Both the position numbers and the translations under genes were made by a program. DNA of 64,000 bases from Hippophae tibetana. Taxonomy: Eukaryota > Streptophyta > Magnoliopsida > Rosales > Elaeagnaceae. The stretch spans positions 22,155,501 through 22,219,500 of the forward strand of contig CM072803.1 in the NCBI GenBank assembly GCA_037013495.1, read 5' to 3'. Positions 27,063 to 38,700 of this stretch are shown here, piece by piece. The stretch's first letter is position 1, and each line of letters opens with the position of its first letter. The notes beneath the pieces are model-generated. The model saw only the letters and a program-made list of their open reading frames with translations, was not told the DNA's origin and did not search any database.

Positions 27063-27618
27063 TCGTTCTTTTGCGGTTATCCTCCATCTGTACGTGTTTA
27101 GTTCGTTCTTTTGATCAATATACCATCGTTTTGTGGTTATTAGTTTGTTCTGTAATTTCGTTTTGAATTTTCAGTTTTATGGAATTTTAAGTTTATGCTG
27201 GCGATGAATGTTAGATTTCAAGATTTTGTTTGTTGTTCTTTGGTTGACCTCGTGTTGAAAATGTGTTTTATTTTAATATTTTTTTTCTTGTTAGTATTCT
27301 GTATGTAGAAATTTAATTAATTTTTTGAATTTCAGTGACAGATTTGTTTGTTCTAAATTACGTATCTAATAACTTAGTGGGGTGAATATATTTTAAAATA
27401 TTTTTTTAAAATTTATACTTTATAAATTAATAAATTAATCGATTAGATATACAATAGATATACAATTACATAAAATTAATGCGTAAAATAAATAAATAAC
27501 ATGCTATATTTAACTAGAAATAACATAGGGTACAAAAATGACCTTCCATATACTAGCTAATTTTTTTTTCAAGACATATCACCTAGTTTATTTACTGTAA
27601 AAAATAACATTTATCCTA
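27063..27618 (+). other. UBL5 3' flank and spacer
   Basis: T-rich sequence to about 27350 is likely the UBL5 3' UTR and downstream flank. It is followed by AT-rich DNA with no recognised feature up to the TIR element. Confidence 0.5.
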
Positions 27619-28744
27619 TGTTTAGTTTACTCTAATGGAATAGAATTAGAATTGATTCTTTGGTTGAGTTGAAAAGTGACAATGAAATGTAATTGATTTC
27701 TAAAAGAGAAAAAATCAGAATTTCTTCTCCCCTTGAATGAATTATGATTTCATTCTTATCTCAATTTTCTTCTTCCAATTTTATCCTAACCCCAACTATA
27801 ACCTTAAATCCTAAATTTTAAATTCTAAAACCCAAAATCTTAAATCTCAAATCTTTAAATTCTAAATCCTAAAACCCTAAACCCTAAATCCCAAAACCTT
27901 ATTTAAAAAAAATAATTTTAACCCTAAACCTTAACCCATAAATATAACCTTAAATCCTAAATCCCAAATCCCAAAACTTAAAACCCAAAACTTTATTTAG
28001 AAAAATAATAATTTAAATCCTAAACCTTAACTCACAAATCTAATCCTAAATCCTAAACCTTAAACCCTGAATCCTAAATCCCAAAATCTAAAACCTTATT
28101 TAGAAAAATAATAATTTTAACCATAAATATAACCCTAAACTTCAAATCTCAAATCTCAAATCTCAAATCTCAAATCTCAAATCCCAAATCCCAAAACCCT
28201 AAATCCTATTTAGAAAAATAATATTTTAACCCTAAACCCTAAATCTCAAATACCAAATCCTTAAACCCTATTTAGAAAAATAATAATTTTAATCATAAAC
28301 CTTATCTCACAAATATAACCCTAAAACTTAAATCCCAAAAACCTAAATCATAAAACCCAAAACCTTATTTAGAAAAATAATAATTTTAACCCTAAACCTT
28401 AATCCATAAATATAACCCTAAACCTTAAATCTCAAATCCCAAACCTCAAAACCCTAAACCTTATTTAAAGAAATAATAATTTTGATAATATATTTTATTT
28501 TTAAGTAATAATTATTTAGAAAAATAATGATTTCAATAATGTATTTTGTGTGACTAAAAAATAATAGTTAAATGATATTATTTAAATTTGACTGAATATA
28601 GGGGTATTAAGGTAATATATAATGTTATTCATTTCATTCCAGTTATAAACCAAACATTGTAATACTGATTACTTTTTTGATTCCATTGATCAAATCAAAC
28701 AAAACCGTTTTTTTTCCATTCTATTCCATTCCGTGAACCAAACA
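27619..28744. mobile_element. Non-autonomous TIR element with telomere-motif-rich interior, copy 1
   Basis: The left end TGTTTAGTTTACTCTAATGG continues into AATAGAATTAGAA. The right end, read in reverse complement, is TGTTTGGTTCACGGAATGG followed by AATAGAATGGAA. These are clear terminal inverted repeats of about 30 bp. Between about 27780 and 28480 the interior is built from diverged CCCTAAA, CCTAAAT and CCCAAAA words. It is divided by a recurring spacer, TTTAGAAAAATAATAATTTT, near 27996, 28099, 28209, 28271, 28368 and 28463, so units are roughly 60-110 bp. No coding frame exists. A second copy with the same spacer and the same right arm is at 55621-56314. I could not define a target duplication (TTA left against TTG right is only suggestive), so the superfamily is open. 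Confidence 0.7.
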
Positions 28745-29449
28745 CCACATTGGTTTTATATTACCCTTTATTGATAAACCCCCAATGTAGTGAACTAGCG
28801 AGTTTCCTCAGTTTTATAGTCTTCCAAGATAGCATGTTTAATTCGGACTAATATTTTCATAAGGTCGAGTCACTTCAGTAATTGGCTTTTTAAATGTGTA
28901 TTTTAGCCTCTTAATTATTTTAAAGATGTACATAATTTCAATTTAATTGATATCATCATTGTTAAAAGATAAAATTCTACATGTCCATGTGAGTTAAAGT
29001 CAAGGTAAAAAAGTTTACCTATCTTTAGCTAAGAAACCCAAGGAGCACCAAATCCATTGTCTGCTTGTTTCTCCCCTTTCTATTAGTCTAAATCCATAAC
29101 CCTATTTCATCTATTATTTCTCCCCTTTTTTCTATCTTTATCTTATTTCTTCATTTTGTTCTATATTAATTTAGTATCAAAGCAACTTGATTTTTTTTCT
29201 TAAGCAAAATCATATCCTATCTTTATCTTCTTTTTTTATTTTAAAAAAAGATCCAATTCCAAAAAGATTCTTCCTACCTCATCAATCAACCAGAAAGCCA
29301 CCGCCAGCCGCACACGAGAGTCACCAGAAACTGATTCAACATTGTTTAGATTTGGATTTTTTTTTGGTTCAGCATCAAATCCAGTCCAATTCAGTTGTTA
29401 CTTAGTTTTCGTGTTATTTAGTTACTTAACGAAACTGGTTCATATCACT
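28745..29449. other. Spacer with a possible LTR remnant
   Basis: No gene is recognised. TTTAGTATCAAAGCAACTTG at about 29170-29190 resembles a primer binding site after a T-rich LTR end, so an old retroelement fragment is possible. A short plus-strand open frame at 29187-29405 has no family resemblance. Confidence 0.4.
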
Positions 29450-30400
29450 TGGACCTTCTTGTTATGATATGTGTTTTTCTTCTTCGAAGAGCAAGCTCTG
29501 GTGGATTTTCACGCCTTTCCAAGGAAGAATTCTTACTTCAAAGAGGTGGGACTCTCCTTCCTCACCCGGGCGGTGAGTTAGGTGGGAACATTCCATGCAT
29601 GGAATGATAGAACAGAACAGCCGACAACTACTTAAGTTAGGAGGCTCAATGAGACAAAGAAGGGCGAACGAAGTGGTAGTAAACTTCTATGTGCTTAGAG
29701 CGGGCATGGAACACAGGATTGGTGTGTAGCACTAGCATTATCACAATGTAGGAAAAATTGATAGCGAAATGGCACTGTTAGATCGCGTAGTAAGTAAGAA
29801 AGCCATAACAGTTTAGAGGTAGTAAGGGCGAGTGTCTTGTACTCTGCTTCGGCACTAGACCTGAAAAGAGTCGGTTATTTTTTGGAAACTAGTTTTTTTC
29901 GAGAAATATGCAGAAGCCAATAGTGAACCGTCTGGTATTGGGGCAACCAGCCCAATCGGCTACGGGTTTCTTAGTGGTTAAACCAGGTAATGATCTGTCT
30001 TCGGAGGTGGGCTATGACATTGAAACATATTTCGGTGAAGATTACCCGGATATTGTCTTCGAAACCTTTGAAGAAAGGAGCAATAAGATATTGTTCGACT
30101 TTCTAGAACGTTTAGCTGTTAGACAAAATCCTTCGATTAAAACAGTCTATTTCCACAACTTATCACAATTCGATGGTATTCTCTTACTGAAACATTTAGC
30201 TACTTATGGTGCGAAGTACACGATCAAACCTCTTATGAGGAACCATATGTCATACGAGTTAGCTGTCTATCTTGGCAAGAAGCAACTATTCTGTCTAAGA
30301 GATACCCTCACAATGCTCACGGATAGTCTTAATAACTTAGCAAGAAATCTCGATCCTCAATTAGGTTCTAAAGGAACCATCCCAAATTTCAAAATATGAT
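29450..30400 (+). other. Probable mitochondrial DNA insertion (NUMT)
   Basis: Base composition is visibly richer in G and C than both flanks. The text reads like plant mitochondrial DNA, for example CTTCCTCACCCGGGCGGTGA and AGTAGTAAGGGCGAGTGTC. It contains a fragment of a B-family DNA polymerase of the kind carried by plant mitochondrial genomes and linear mitochondrial plasmids. I infer that a piece of mitochondrial or mitochondrial-plasmid DNA was inserted in the nucleus. The left border is near 29420-29460 and the right border near 30400; neither is exact. Confidence 0.65.
29908..30399 (+). pseudogene. Fragment of mitochondrial-plasmid-type B-family DNA polymerase
   Basis: A 163-residue open frame carries the N-terminal part of a protein-primed family B DNA polymerase. 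Exonuclease motif I is GYDIETYF (residues about 35-42), with the catalytic D and E. Motif II is VYFHNLSQFDGILLLKHL (about 79-96), with the conserved N and FD. The segment LARNL.PQLGSKGTIP near the end is also typical. The polymerase domain is absent and the frame ends in TGA soon after, so this is a truncated fragment of a protein normally many hundreds of residues long. Such genes sit on linear invertron plasmids and in mitochondrial genomes of many plants. The remaining frame has no stop, which suggests a fairly recent insertion, but expression in the nucleus would give only part of the proofreading domain. Confidence 0.75.
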
Positions 30401-30495
30401 CCAACGTTATTACTAACCATTATATTTCTTTTTATTATGATCGGTATCAACTTTCATATCCTTATTGTGATAATTATCACAACTATCATAATAGT

Positions 30496-30700
30496 TGATG
30501 TAGGAGGTCTTAGAGATGAAGTAAGAAGGTGGAGGAATAAATTTGAGAACAATGTTATCATTCCATAACATCTCATTTCAATAATTCATCAAAATATATA
30601 GCTTAAAATGATAATATTTGGGCCTTACAATAACTTAAAATGAAATAACAAATAAATAGTAACACTAGTAAATAAAAGATGAACTATATGTTCCTACATC
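30496..30700 (-). repeat. 3' LTR of the LARD-like element
   Basis: This 205-bp copy is shorter than its partner because of internal deletions. It ends TATATGTTCCTACATC beside the polypurine tract. Confidence 0.75.
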
Positions 30701-32106
30701 CTCTCACTTTGAAAGAACTCGATTTCGACGAGTCTTATAAAGTAATAGCTAAAGGAATAAGAACTTGTTGAATCTTCTTGAAAGATGCATAAGTAACATA
30801 GAACGAGAATTGGTAATCCATATATGTAATTTGTTCAAAAACAACAAAGAAAGCTTTGAAAAGGAGTTTATTAGGCATCATTTCATCCCATTTGAAATGT
30901 GTATGCTTAATCATATGTGTAGCAAATTTTAGTAAATATACACTAATAATGACAAATGGGGTGGCAGTAGTATCATGAAGTCAAATTTTAGGTCTTGAGA
31001 GTGGATAATGGTCAATGAAAACATTAATGTTAGGCTTGACATGCTTAATCAAAACACATGTGGAAGCATTAGAAATTTTTTTTGTCAAATTTTTAAGTGA
31101 AATCAAATAAGAATGATCATTGGGTGGTTTTGGTTCCAATGGGGCATAAGGGTGAAACTTAGATGAAATGGAAGGAGTGACTTATTTTATAATATTCTTC
31201 TTTGGAGGGGAGTCTAGGATGTTTTGACTTTGAAGTAGTTAAGTGATTGGTTTAAGAGAAATTTCAATAAAACTCTTCTCAGATAGTGCCTTTTTATTGG
31301 TGTAGGATCTAAAACACCCTTAGAAGGAGAAGGAGAAGGAATTATGGAGATTTTTGGTGATCTTGGACTAGACTCTTCACTTGATAAAGTGATACCAACT
31401 AATGCAGAAGGGTCAATCCCTCTGTGTATAGCGGGATGGGATCCATTCTCCGTGACACAAAACTGTTTGCTTTCTCTATAACTGTAAGTTCAGTGAGTTC
31501 ATGACCATGATTCAATAGTTTAGTGGGACCATATCATGACTCAATAGTTTAACAAAACCTTACGTCTTTACTTTCAAGGAGAAGAAACCCTAAAATACGT
31601 CATGTTATTTAAGAGTGTTCACACCTTATGATCACATCACTACTTGGTTTTTTAAACAATGTGGGATATGTGTAGGCACACTGTATCATACATCCTCATT
31701 TAGGGAGTCTTATATCCTCGTAAGAATGTAAGCTCATATGTCCCAATAAGGTCATGATTCTGATACCAATATGATGTAGTAGGTCTTAGATTTAAAATGA
31801 GGATCAAAGGTTGAAATGGATATGGTTCTTTGGGTTTTTGGGTATCTTTTTTTTTTAATTAGAGGCTAAATGTGATCAAATAACAAATGGAAAAGAGGAA
31901 TTTGAAAGTGGTTTTGAAGAATTAACTTGTAGAAATGAAGAATAAGAACAAAGATGAAGTGAAGCAGAGCATGGAAGTGGGAATCGGTAAATAAAAAGTT
32001 AGATCGAGAGATGAAGAATAAGTAGAAAGGGAAGACATAGAAGTTGATAAAAGGACAAGACTAATTTTCTTAAGGATGAAAATTATACTAGGCTCTGATA
32101 CCAATC

Positions 32107-32388
32107 TGATGTAGGAGGTTTTAGAGATAAAGGCAGAGGTGTTGGAAGATAAAAGGAAGAGGGAGTAGGAAGTTTGAAGGATAAATCTGAGAACTATGTT
32201 CTCATTTCATAACATCCCATTTCAATAATTCATCAAAAGTTAACTAATACATTTGGGCATAACTATTTATATAACCTAAAATGATAATATTCTTGGGTCT
32301 TATAATATGGGTCTTATAACAACTTAAAATGATATAACAAATAAATAGTAAAACTGGTAAATATTAGATATTCTATATGTTCCTTCAT
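32107..32388 (-). repeat. 5' LTR of the LARD-like element
   Basis: A 282-bp repeat next to the primer binding site at 32091-32104. It ends TATATGTTCCTTCAT and is followed by TAATAGTT. Confidence 0.75.
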
Positions 32389-32396
32389 TAATAGTT

Positions 32397-33605
32397 ATGC
32401 AAGTAATGGTGCAAATCTTTATCATCAACAATTTCATACTTCAGAGCAAACTTATAATGATGGATAATTTTTTTTCTGTGGATTTCTAACTACTTGATAT
32501 GGAGATGCAGTAAGTTTTGGCCAAAGCACAACAACTTATGAAACAATTTGTGGACAAGTTTGTGAAAAAAATTAAGGTAGAAATTGATGGTATTTTTGAT
32601 AAAACATTAGCCAAAATGAAGCAACCAAAGGAACAAGTTGTGGTCGAAGTGCAAAATAATCATTGTCATTCGCAAGCAAATAAGCCACAACATAAAAAAA
32701 AGAAGCAAGACAACTGCTTCAGAAAGCTCCCTCTCATTATATATTTATGTTGTTTCTGTGATAATATCATTTAACATCAATGATTCTCTGGTAACTTTGA
32801 GTGATAGTTTCTAAGATGTGAAGATTGTAAGATGATGTAGAACTTTATTTTGGTTATGAGGAGGAAATTACCTTTCCTTTTCGTTTTACTGTTAGTTTTT
32901 CCTTTTTTGATGGTTGAAAGATATAGTACTTATTATTTGTAGATTATAATATAAAGGTTACGATATTAGGTATCTTAAGCTGGTAGAAGCAATAAAGGTT
33001 CTGAATTCTCAGGGTAGGAAAACGAAGAAAATGCGTATATGTCCATTGGGAAAGACAAAACAATCTTAGCACAGTATCATAACAAAGAAGTTGTAAGTTG
33101 TATGAAACAGATACTGGAGAAGGTTGAGTCTTTTGGGAAAAACATGAGGGAGGTACTGAATGGAAATAATACTATTATAGAGTGATGCATAAACCTGAAG
33201 GTCCTCGTCTCTTTTGAAGCAATATGCATGCAAGTGCTCATATGTTAGGTAGACACAGACATTCACTCTTTGAGCCAGATATGTTAGTTCGGTCCCTAGA
33301 TAGATCGTTTTTTGGATATTTGGTGAAAATTGTTCCAAAATCGCATACATGACTTGTGCGTCCTGTACCTTGTACATGAGTGATTTTATACATTTATTTT
33401 TATTTTTATTTTATATACCTAATACCCAAAAACTTGCGATTTTGGGGTCTCAATTTCAGATATGGAGGATAAGGTGGAACTAAATCTGTTCATAGATTCT
33501 GTTATATAAACCTCGGAACCTATTATAGACAACTAAAGGACTGGCTTATAGACTGGCACTTCAAGTGTGAAGATTGAAGTTGATTGTGGCTGAACATTTA
33601 TGTTA
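32397..33605. other. Spacer with short unassigned open frames
   Basis: No gene is recognised. A TTG-started plus-strand frame at 32517-32774 encodes a lysine-rich segment (QFVDKFVKKIKVEIDG, then QHKKKKQD) that could form a short coiled coil. It has no family match and no in-frame ATG at its start. A minus-strand frame at 33066-33377 also looks accidental. Composition is milder than in the AT-rich deserts, so a decayed gene is possible. Confidence 0.35.
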
Positions 33606-33614
33606 TTTTGGTTA

Positions 33615-34016
33615 GGATAAACCTACAAAAATACTACCGAGTAATTGTATTTGTTTCATTCATACCATGAAACTATTTTTCATCTCGTTTATATCATTTA
33701 ACTATTGGATTTGTTTTATTTATACCATTCCGTTAATCTTTATCTAACGACGTCATATAATTAAGTGGTAAATTTGGTACATCTGAGATAATTAAGTAGT
33801 ATATTTAAAACAAATATTGTTCCAAATACATCACTTAATTATCTGGATTATACCAAATATATCATTTAATTATATGACGTGTGACACTATTAGTCTTAGA
33901 TTAATGGAATGCATAAATGAAACAGATACAATAGTTAGATGATACAAACTAGATAAAAAATAGTTCATTAATATGAATGAAACAAATGCAATATTGGTAT
34001 TTTTGTAGGTTTATTC
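33615..34016. mobile_element. Mutator-type MITE with 9-bp target duplication
   Basis: The 402-bp element starts GGATAAACCTACAAAAATAC and ends GTATTTTTGTAGGTTTATTC, which are inverted copies with one mismatch. The inverted similarity extends about 130-150 bp into both arms (for example TTTGTTTCATTCATA and CATATAATTA on each side). It is flanked by the perfect 9-mer TTTTGGTTA at 33606-33614 and 34017-34025. Long inverted repeats with a 9-bp duplication point to the Mutator (MULE) superfamily. It has no coding frame. A diverged relative lies at 39880-40110. Confidence 0.85.
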
Positions 34017-34025
34017 TTTTGGTTA

Positions 34026-35540
34026 TTCCTGTTTGATGATGATGAACACAAGTACTTGCACTGATTCATGTTTTCCAAGATTATATGAAGTGCTCACTTA
34101 ACTTTTGTTTTCTGGTGGAAGGATTTATATTATTAATTTTTTTGGCTCTGTCAGTTGCTCAATATTATTTATTTTTCTTTTTATTGACAGGCTATATATA
34201 CTGGTGAAAGATGAATTATCAAGTAGAGCGAGGCAAATAATGTTTGGTGTTAAGATTGGCTAGTGCTGGTTACTGGTTAGTATGTATTGCATATTTACTA
34301 GACTTATTTGGATATCATATCACCACGCAGTTTGTTAAACTTTTAACGTCTGACGGAAGTTGACAGTATGAAAACATAATTACCAGCATATGGAATTATT
34401 TTATGTTTACTGGCATAATCTTTTGCAACTTTAAATTATATCAAATAATTCATAAACCATGTTTAGGATAAAATTGGTTTAATAAGTGAAATATTAAATA
34501 AGGATGTGTTTTGTTTAGGTCCATAATTAGGATGTACTAAACATATTTATATTGTATGATAGATAGGTCTATAGGCTCGTTGTATTCATAAATCTAAATT
34601 GATCCATTAAGTTAGGGGTTTTATAGTGGGGTTCTATTATAAATAAAACATTTAAGGGTTAGAGTCGATAAACCTATTAATTCATAATGACTATGCCTAC
34701 ATGGGAAATTCTACAAATGAAGATTCACCACCTTTCTACGTAGGAAAAGGTCACACATCCCTACACAACGTTACCTATTTGTCAAAATTTTCTTGGCCGT
34801 ATAGGTTTCTCTTTACCCAATCTAACACTTTACTCCTAAGTGATCTTGCATTCTCACTTGGGATGAATATCATTACTTTCATTTCTTTTTATTTCTAGGC
34901 AATTTGAAAATTCTTGTGAATTTTCTACTCGAGCTACTTCCTCAACAGTTTCTTAATATCAACCAAATTGTCCAACTGTGATCGTTGAATGTTTTCATTT
35001 GAGATGACAAATCACAATAATTTGCTATGTTGTGTAAGTGCTACACGAAAAGCTTTGCACATGCAAAGAAAGTATTAAGTTGGGACATGTGAGTAAAACA
35101 CATTACACATCAAGAACGACCACTACCATCTCATTTTACGTTTATCTAAATTTTGTCAATTTAAATCAAAAATCAGAGAATCGATGATATCTTTGTGGGA
35201 AAGCTGTAATACAATTATAACGTACTTTTTACTTTATAAAATAAATGAAGGTTTATTTACAAGAACTTGCTGTATAGTAAAAAGTTGTGTTGTATAATGA
35301 CAGGTTAAGGAAAAACGAACATGTCTGTCTTAACTAATAAATAATTGCTATATTAATTGTTATACAACGTGCTGCAAGTAGAAGTGCCCAAAATGAATGA
35401 ATGGTGGTAAACTCAAAGACAGTTATTCCAGAATAACTGGAATGCCTTGGAACGTCATCCTTGCTTATAAAGTGGGAGAAATTATTCATTGGTCCGGAGT
35501 AAGGATGATATGGTAGTTCTTAATCACATGTTTGATAGTT
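34026..35540. other. Spacer without recognised gene
   Basis: TTATTGACAGGCTATATATACTGG at about 34189 looks like a splice acceptor followed by a short open stretch, but no matching exons are found. The plus-strand frame at 34701-34898 has no family features. Nothing else is supported. Confidence 0.4.
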
Positions 35541-35741
35541 GGGAGTATAACAAGTGTAGTACAAGTGAAATAGTAAAAATGTAATACAAATGAAATAGTT
35601 AAAATATAATACAAGTGAAATAGTAAAAATGTAATACAAGTGTAGTACAAGTGAAATAATGGAAATGTAGTATAAGTGAAATAATACAAGTATAGTACAA
35701 GTAAAATATAAGTGAATTATAATATCAAACATAACTTAACA
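35541..35741 (-). repeat. Truncated 3' LTR with about 23-bp tandem subrepeats
   Basis: Subrepeats of the type AGTGTAGTACAAGTGAAATA follow one another, and the block ends ATAACTTAACA like the other LTR. Upstream of about 35541 the similarity stops, so roughly the last 120 bp of the LTR (minus-strand sense) are lost. Confidence 0.8.
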
Positions 35742-35792
35742 TCCCCCATAAAACTCAAGGAGTAAGAGAAACAATTAACTTGAGTTTGGAAA

Positions 35793-38700
35793 CTAATTCT
35801 TGAAATCTACCTGATAGATGAGATTTGGTGAAGATGTCAGCTGTTTGATCTGTAGAGGATATTGATTTGAGACAAACAGTGTCTTGAAGAACATGTTGAC
35901 GAATAAAATGACAATAAATCTCGATATGTTTTGTTTGTTCATGAAATACATTATTGTGAGCAATCTAACTAGCACTCTGATCGTCACAATATAGGATAAT
36001 TGCAGTTGATTGGAGAACACCCATATCGATAAGTAGTCAACGGAGCCAAAGAAGTTCTTGAGTGGTGTCAGCAAGAGCACGATATTCAGCTTCAGTGTTG
36101 GATCGAGAAGTGAGGGATTGTTTCTTGCTTCGCTAAGATATGAGAGAGTTTTCAAGAAAGAAACAATATCTAGTGGTAGAGCGACGATCAGTTGAGTCAT
36201 CTGCCCAATTAGCATCAGAGTAGGCGGAAATAAGAAGATTAGACTTGTTGGAGAAGTGGTGATCATGAAACATGGTGCCTTTGATGTAGCAGAGAATGCG
36301 AAGAATCGTAGTATAATGGGTAGACCGTGGAGCATACATGAATTGACTAACCAGATGAACATCATAAGTAATGTCAAGACGAGTGACTGTGAGATAAACA
36401 AGACTGCCTACTAGTTGTCTGTATAATGTGACATCTGAGAGAATAGTACCATCTAATGGAGTAAGTTTCACATTGGTTTCTAGAGGTGTTGATGCAGTTT
36501 TGCAATCAGTAAAGTCAACCCGATTAAGAATATCGGAAGAGTATTTTACTTGAGAGAGATACTATCCTTGAGAATTAGATGAGATTTCTAGGCCCAAGAA
36601 GTAGTGGAGACAACCAAAGTTTTTCATTTCAAATTAATGGCTCATAAACTGCTTGAGATCAATAATGCCATTAGAGTTATTCTTTGTTATGATCATATCA
36701 TCTACATAAAGGAATAGAAGTGTTATACCAGTGGGAGTCTTTCGAATTAAGAGACCAGAGTCATAAGAACTGGAAGTGAAGCCAAAGTCATTAAGTGTAG
36801 AGTTGAATTTGGCAAACCAAACCCGAGGAGCTTTTTTGAGGTCATAGAGAGTACGACGAAGTCTGCATACTTGATGAGGTGAATGAGTGTATCTAAGGGG
36901 AGGTTTCATATAAACTTCCTCCATTATGTCTCCATTGAGAAAAAACATTTTTGACATCCATTTGAAACATGTTCCAGTTTCGGGCAGCACCAACAACAAT
37001 GATACTTCGAACAGAGGTGAGACGAGCTATAGGTGTAAAAGTTTCTTCATAGTCGATTCCATATTCTTGTGTAAAACCCTTTGTAACCAGATGAGCTTTA
37101 TATCGTTTCACAGACCCATTTGAATGAGTTTTGATTTTGAAAATCCACTTACAACCAATCAGTGATTTATTAGATGAAGGATCAATAAGATCTCATGTAT
37201 GTGCTTTTGTTAATGCATGTAATTCATCTACCATAGCTTGCTGCCAATAAGGGTTAGAACTAACTTCTCTATAGTTTTGGGGTTCATGATGAGACAAAAT
37301 AGTAATCACGAAGATGAAAGGGAAGACTACTTACACGAGTAAAACGATGAAGTGATGACTCTGGACAATCAGGTAGTTAGTCTTCAGAGGATGTTGTTAT
37401 GGTAGGATCAGTCATATCAGGAGAATTACAGGCTATGGTAGATGCACAATCGTTTAGAGATAGGGTTTCAAAAATGATAGCCTTTGTGTTCTATTCCATA
37501 CCCTAAGAAACAACAAAGACGAGCTTGAGGTTCTATTTTATTACGTTTATGAGGGTGAAGAATAACAAAACAGGCACAACCAAACACTTTGAACAGTTCA
37601 TAAGATGGAGAAGTACTATAGAGACGCTCATAAGGGGATTGATTGTGAATAATAGGCATGAGAACACGATTGATGGTATAAATAGTCGTAAGAGTTGCTT
37701 CACCTCAAAAGCGTTCAGGACAAGAACTAGAAATGAGGAAAGTGCGAACAATATTAAGAATATGTATGTGTTTTCGCTCAACTTTTCCATTTTGTTGAGA
37801 TGTACCAGGACAAGAATATTGAGAAAGTCCCATTTTGTTGAAGAAAATTTAAAAAATTTGTTTCTTTATATTCCATAGCATTATCAACTCTAAGTACTTT
37901 TGATATTTTGAGAAAATTAGATTTTAACCATTTGGGCAAAATCATAATAAATTTTGGGTAATTTAGATCTATGTTTTGTGAGAAAAATCCATGTGAATCT
38001 TGAATAATCATCAATAAAATGACAAAGTAAACACATCTCTCATAGTAGGATGTGGGGATGGACCCTAAACATCAGAATGAATTAAGTCAAAAGGGGAGAT
38101 TTCGTGAGGAATGCTAAGAGGGATTTCGTGAGGAATGCTAAGAGGGATTCTGAAAGCAATCTCTGTGAAAGTGTTTTGGACCTTTTTTGTGACAATATAT
38201 ACATACCCGAATGAGACATGTAAGAAGCTCATGATTAGGGTTGTGATAATAGGTGCAACTTTGATGTTTGAAGCCCTATTTAGAACTTCCTTTAGGGCAA
38301 TAAGAGGGGGTGGCAAGAACATAATCTGTATGATGAACTTTGAAAACTTCCATCCAAGTTTCTTTAGAGTGAAGCTCGGTCATAGTAGTATCTAAGGATG
38401 GAAAAGGATTCTGATGGAGTAAGGAAGCACGAACAAGTTCAAATCGATCATGGAGAGCCATGAGAAAAATAACAAGACGTTGGTGATTACGGTAAGTTGC
38501 AAACATCTCGGCATCAATTTTGTTCTTTCAAGTTGGTTTAGAAAGAACGAGTTGATCCCAATAGTATGCATTCCAGAGATAAATTGGTTAATGGTTTGAT
38601 TAGTCTTTTGGCGTTTGGTATGAAGAGTTGTTCGAAGTTGATATTGGTTGGCCAAATATGTTGTAATGAAGTGAGGCTCAAGAAATTCCCAAACTTCTGT

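Larger units (their letters stand above)
30496..32388 (-). mobile_element. Non-coding LTR retrotransposon (LARD-like), minus strand
   Basis: Two direct repeats bound the element, 30496-30700 and 32107-32388. Both begin TGATGTAGGAGGT and share CATTTCAATAATTCATCAAAA and ATAACAAATAAATAGTAA. On the minus strand the right copy is the 5' LTR. It is followed by TGGTATCAGAGCC (plus-strand positions 32091-32104), a perfect methionine-tRNA primer binding site. Before the left copy the minus strand has TTCTTTCAAAGTGAGAGG, a polypurine tract of Ty3/gypsy type. The interior has no gag or pol. The 8-mer TAATAGTT stands at both outer borders (30489-30496 and 32389-32396) and probably contains the target duplication. 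A second primer-site plus LTR-start junction occurs inside at 31760-31790. Confidence 0.75.

Noticed and set aside
27840..28470. Interstitial telomere repeat or chromosome-fusion site
   Set aside because: The CCCTAAA words are diverged, mixed with other words and enclosed by terminal inverted repeats, and a second copy has the same structure. A mobile element explains it better.
32517..32774. Lysine-rich 85-residue frame as a small gene
   Set aside because: It starts with TTG, lies beside a retroelement, and resembles no family; reported only within the spacer.
33066..33377. 103-residue minus-strand frame
   Set aside because: No recognisable domain and no supporting exon structure or neighbour; probably accidental.
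35486..35732. Tyr/Phe-rich short frames that look like membrane peptides
   Set aside because: They are translations of the LTR subrepeats, seen again in the other LTR.
35541..35741. CRISPR-like appearance of regularly spaced repeats
   Set aside because: Units are contiguous with no unique spacers, the array is inside an LTR, and the genome is a plant's.
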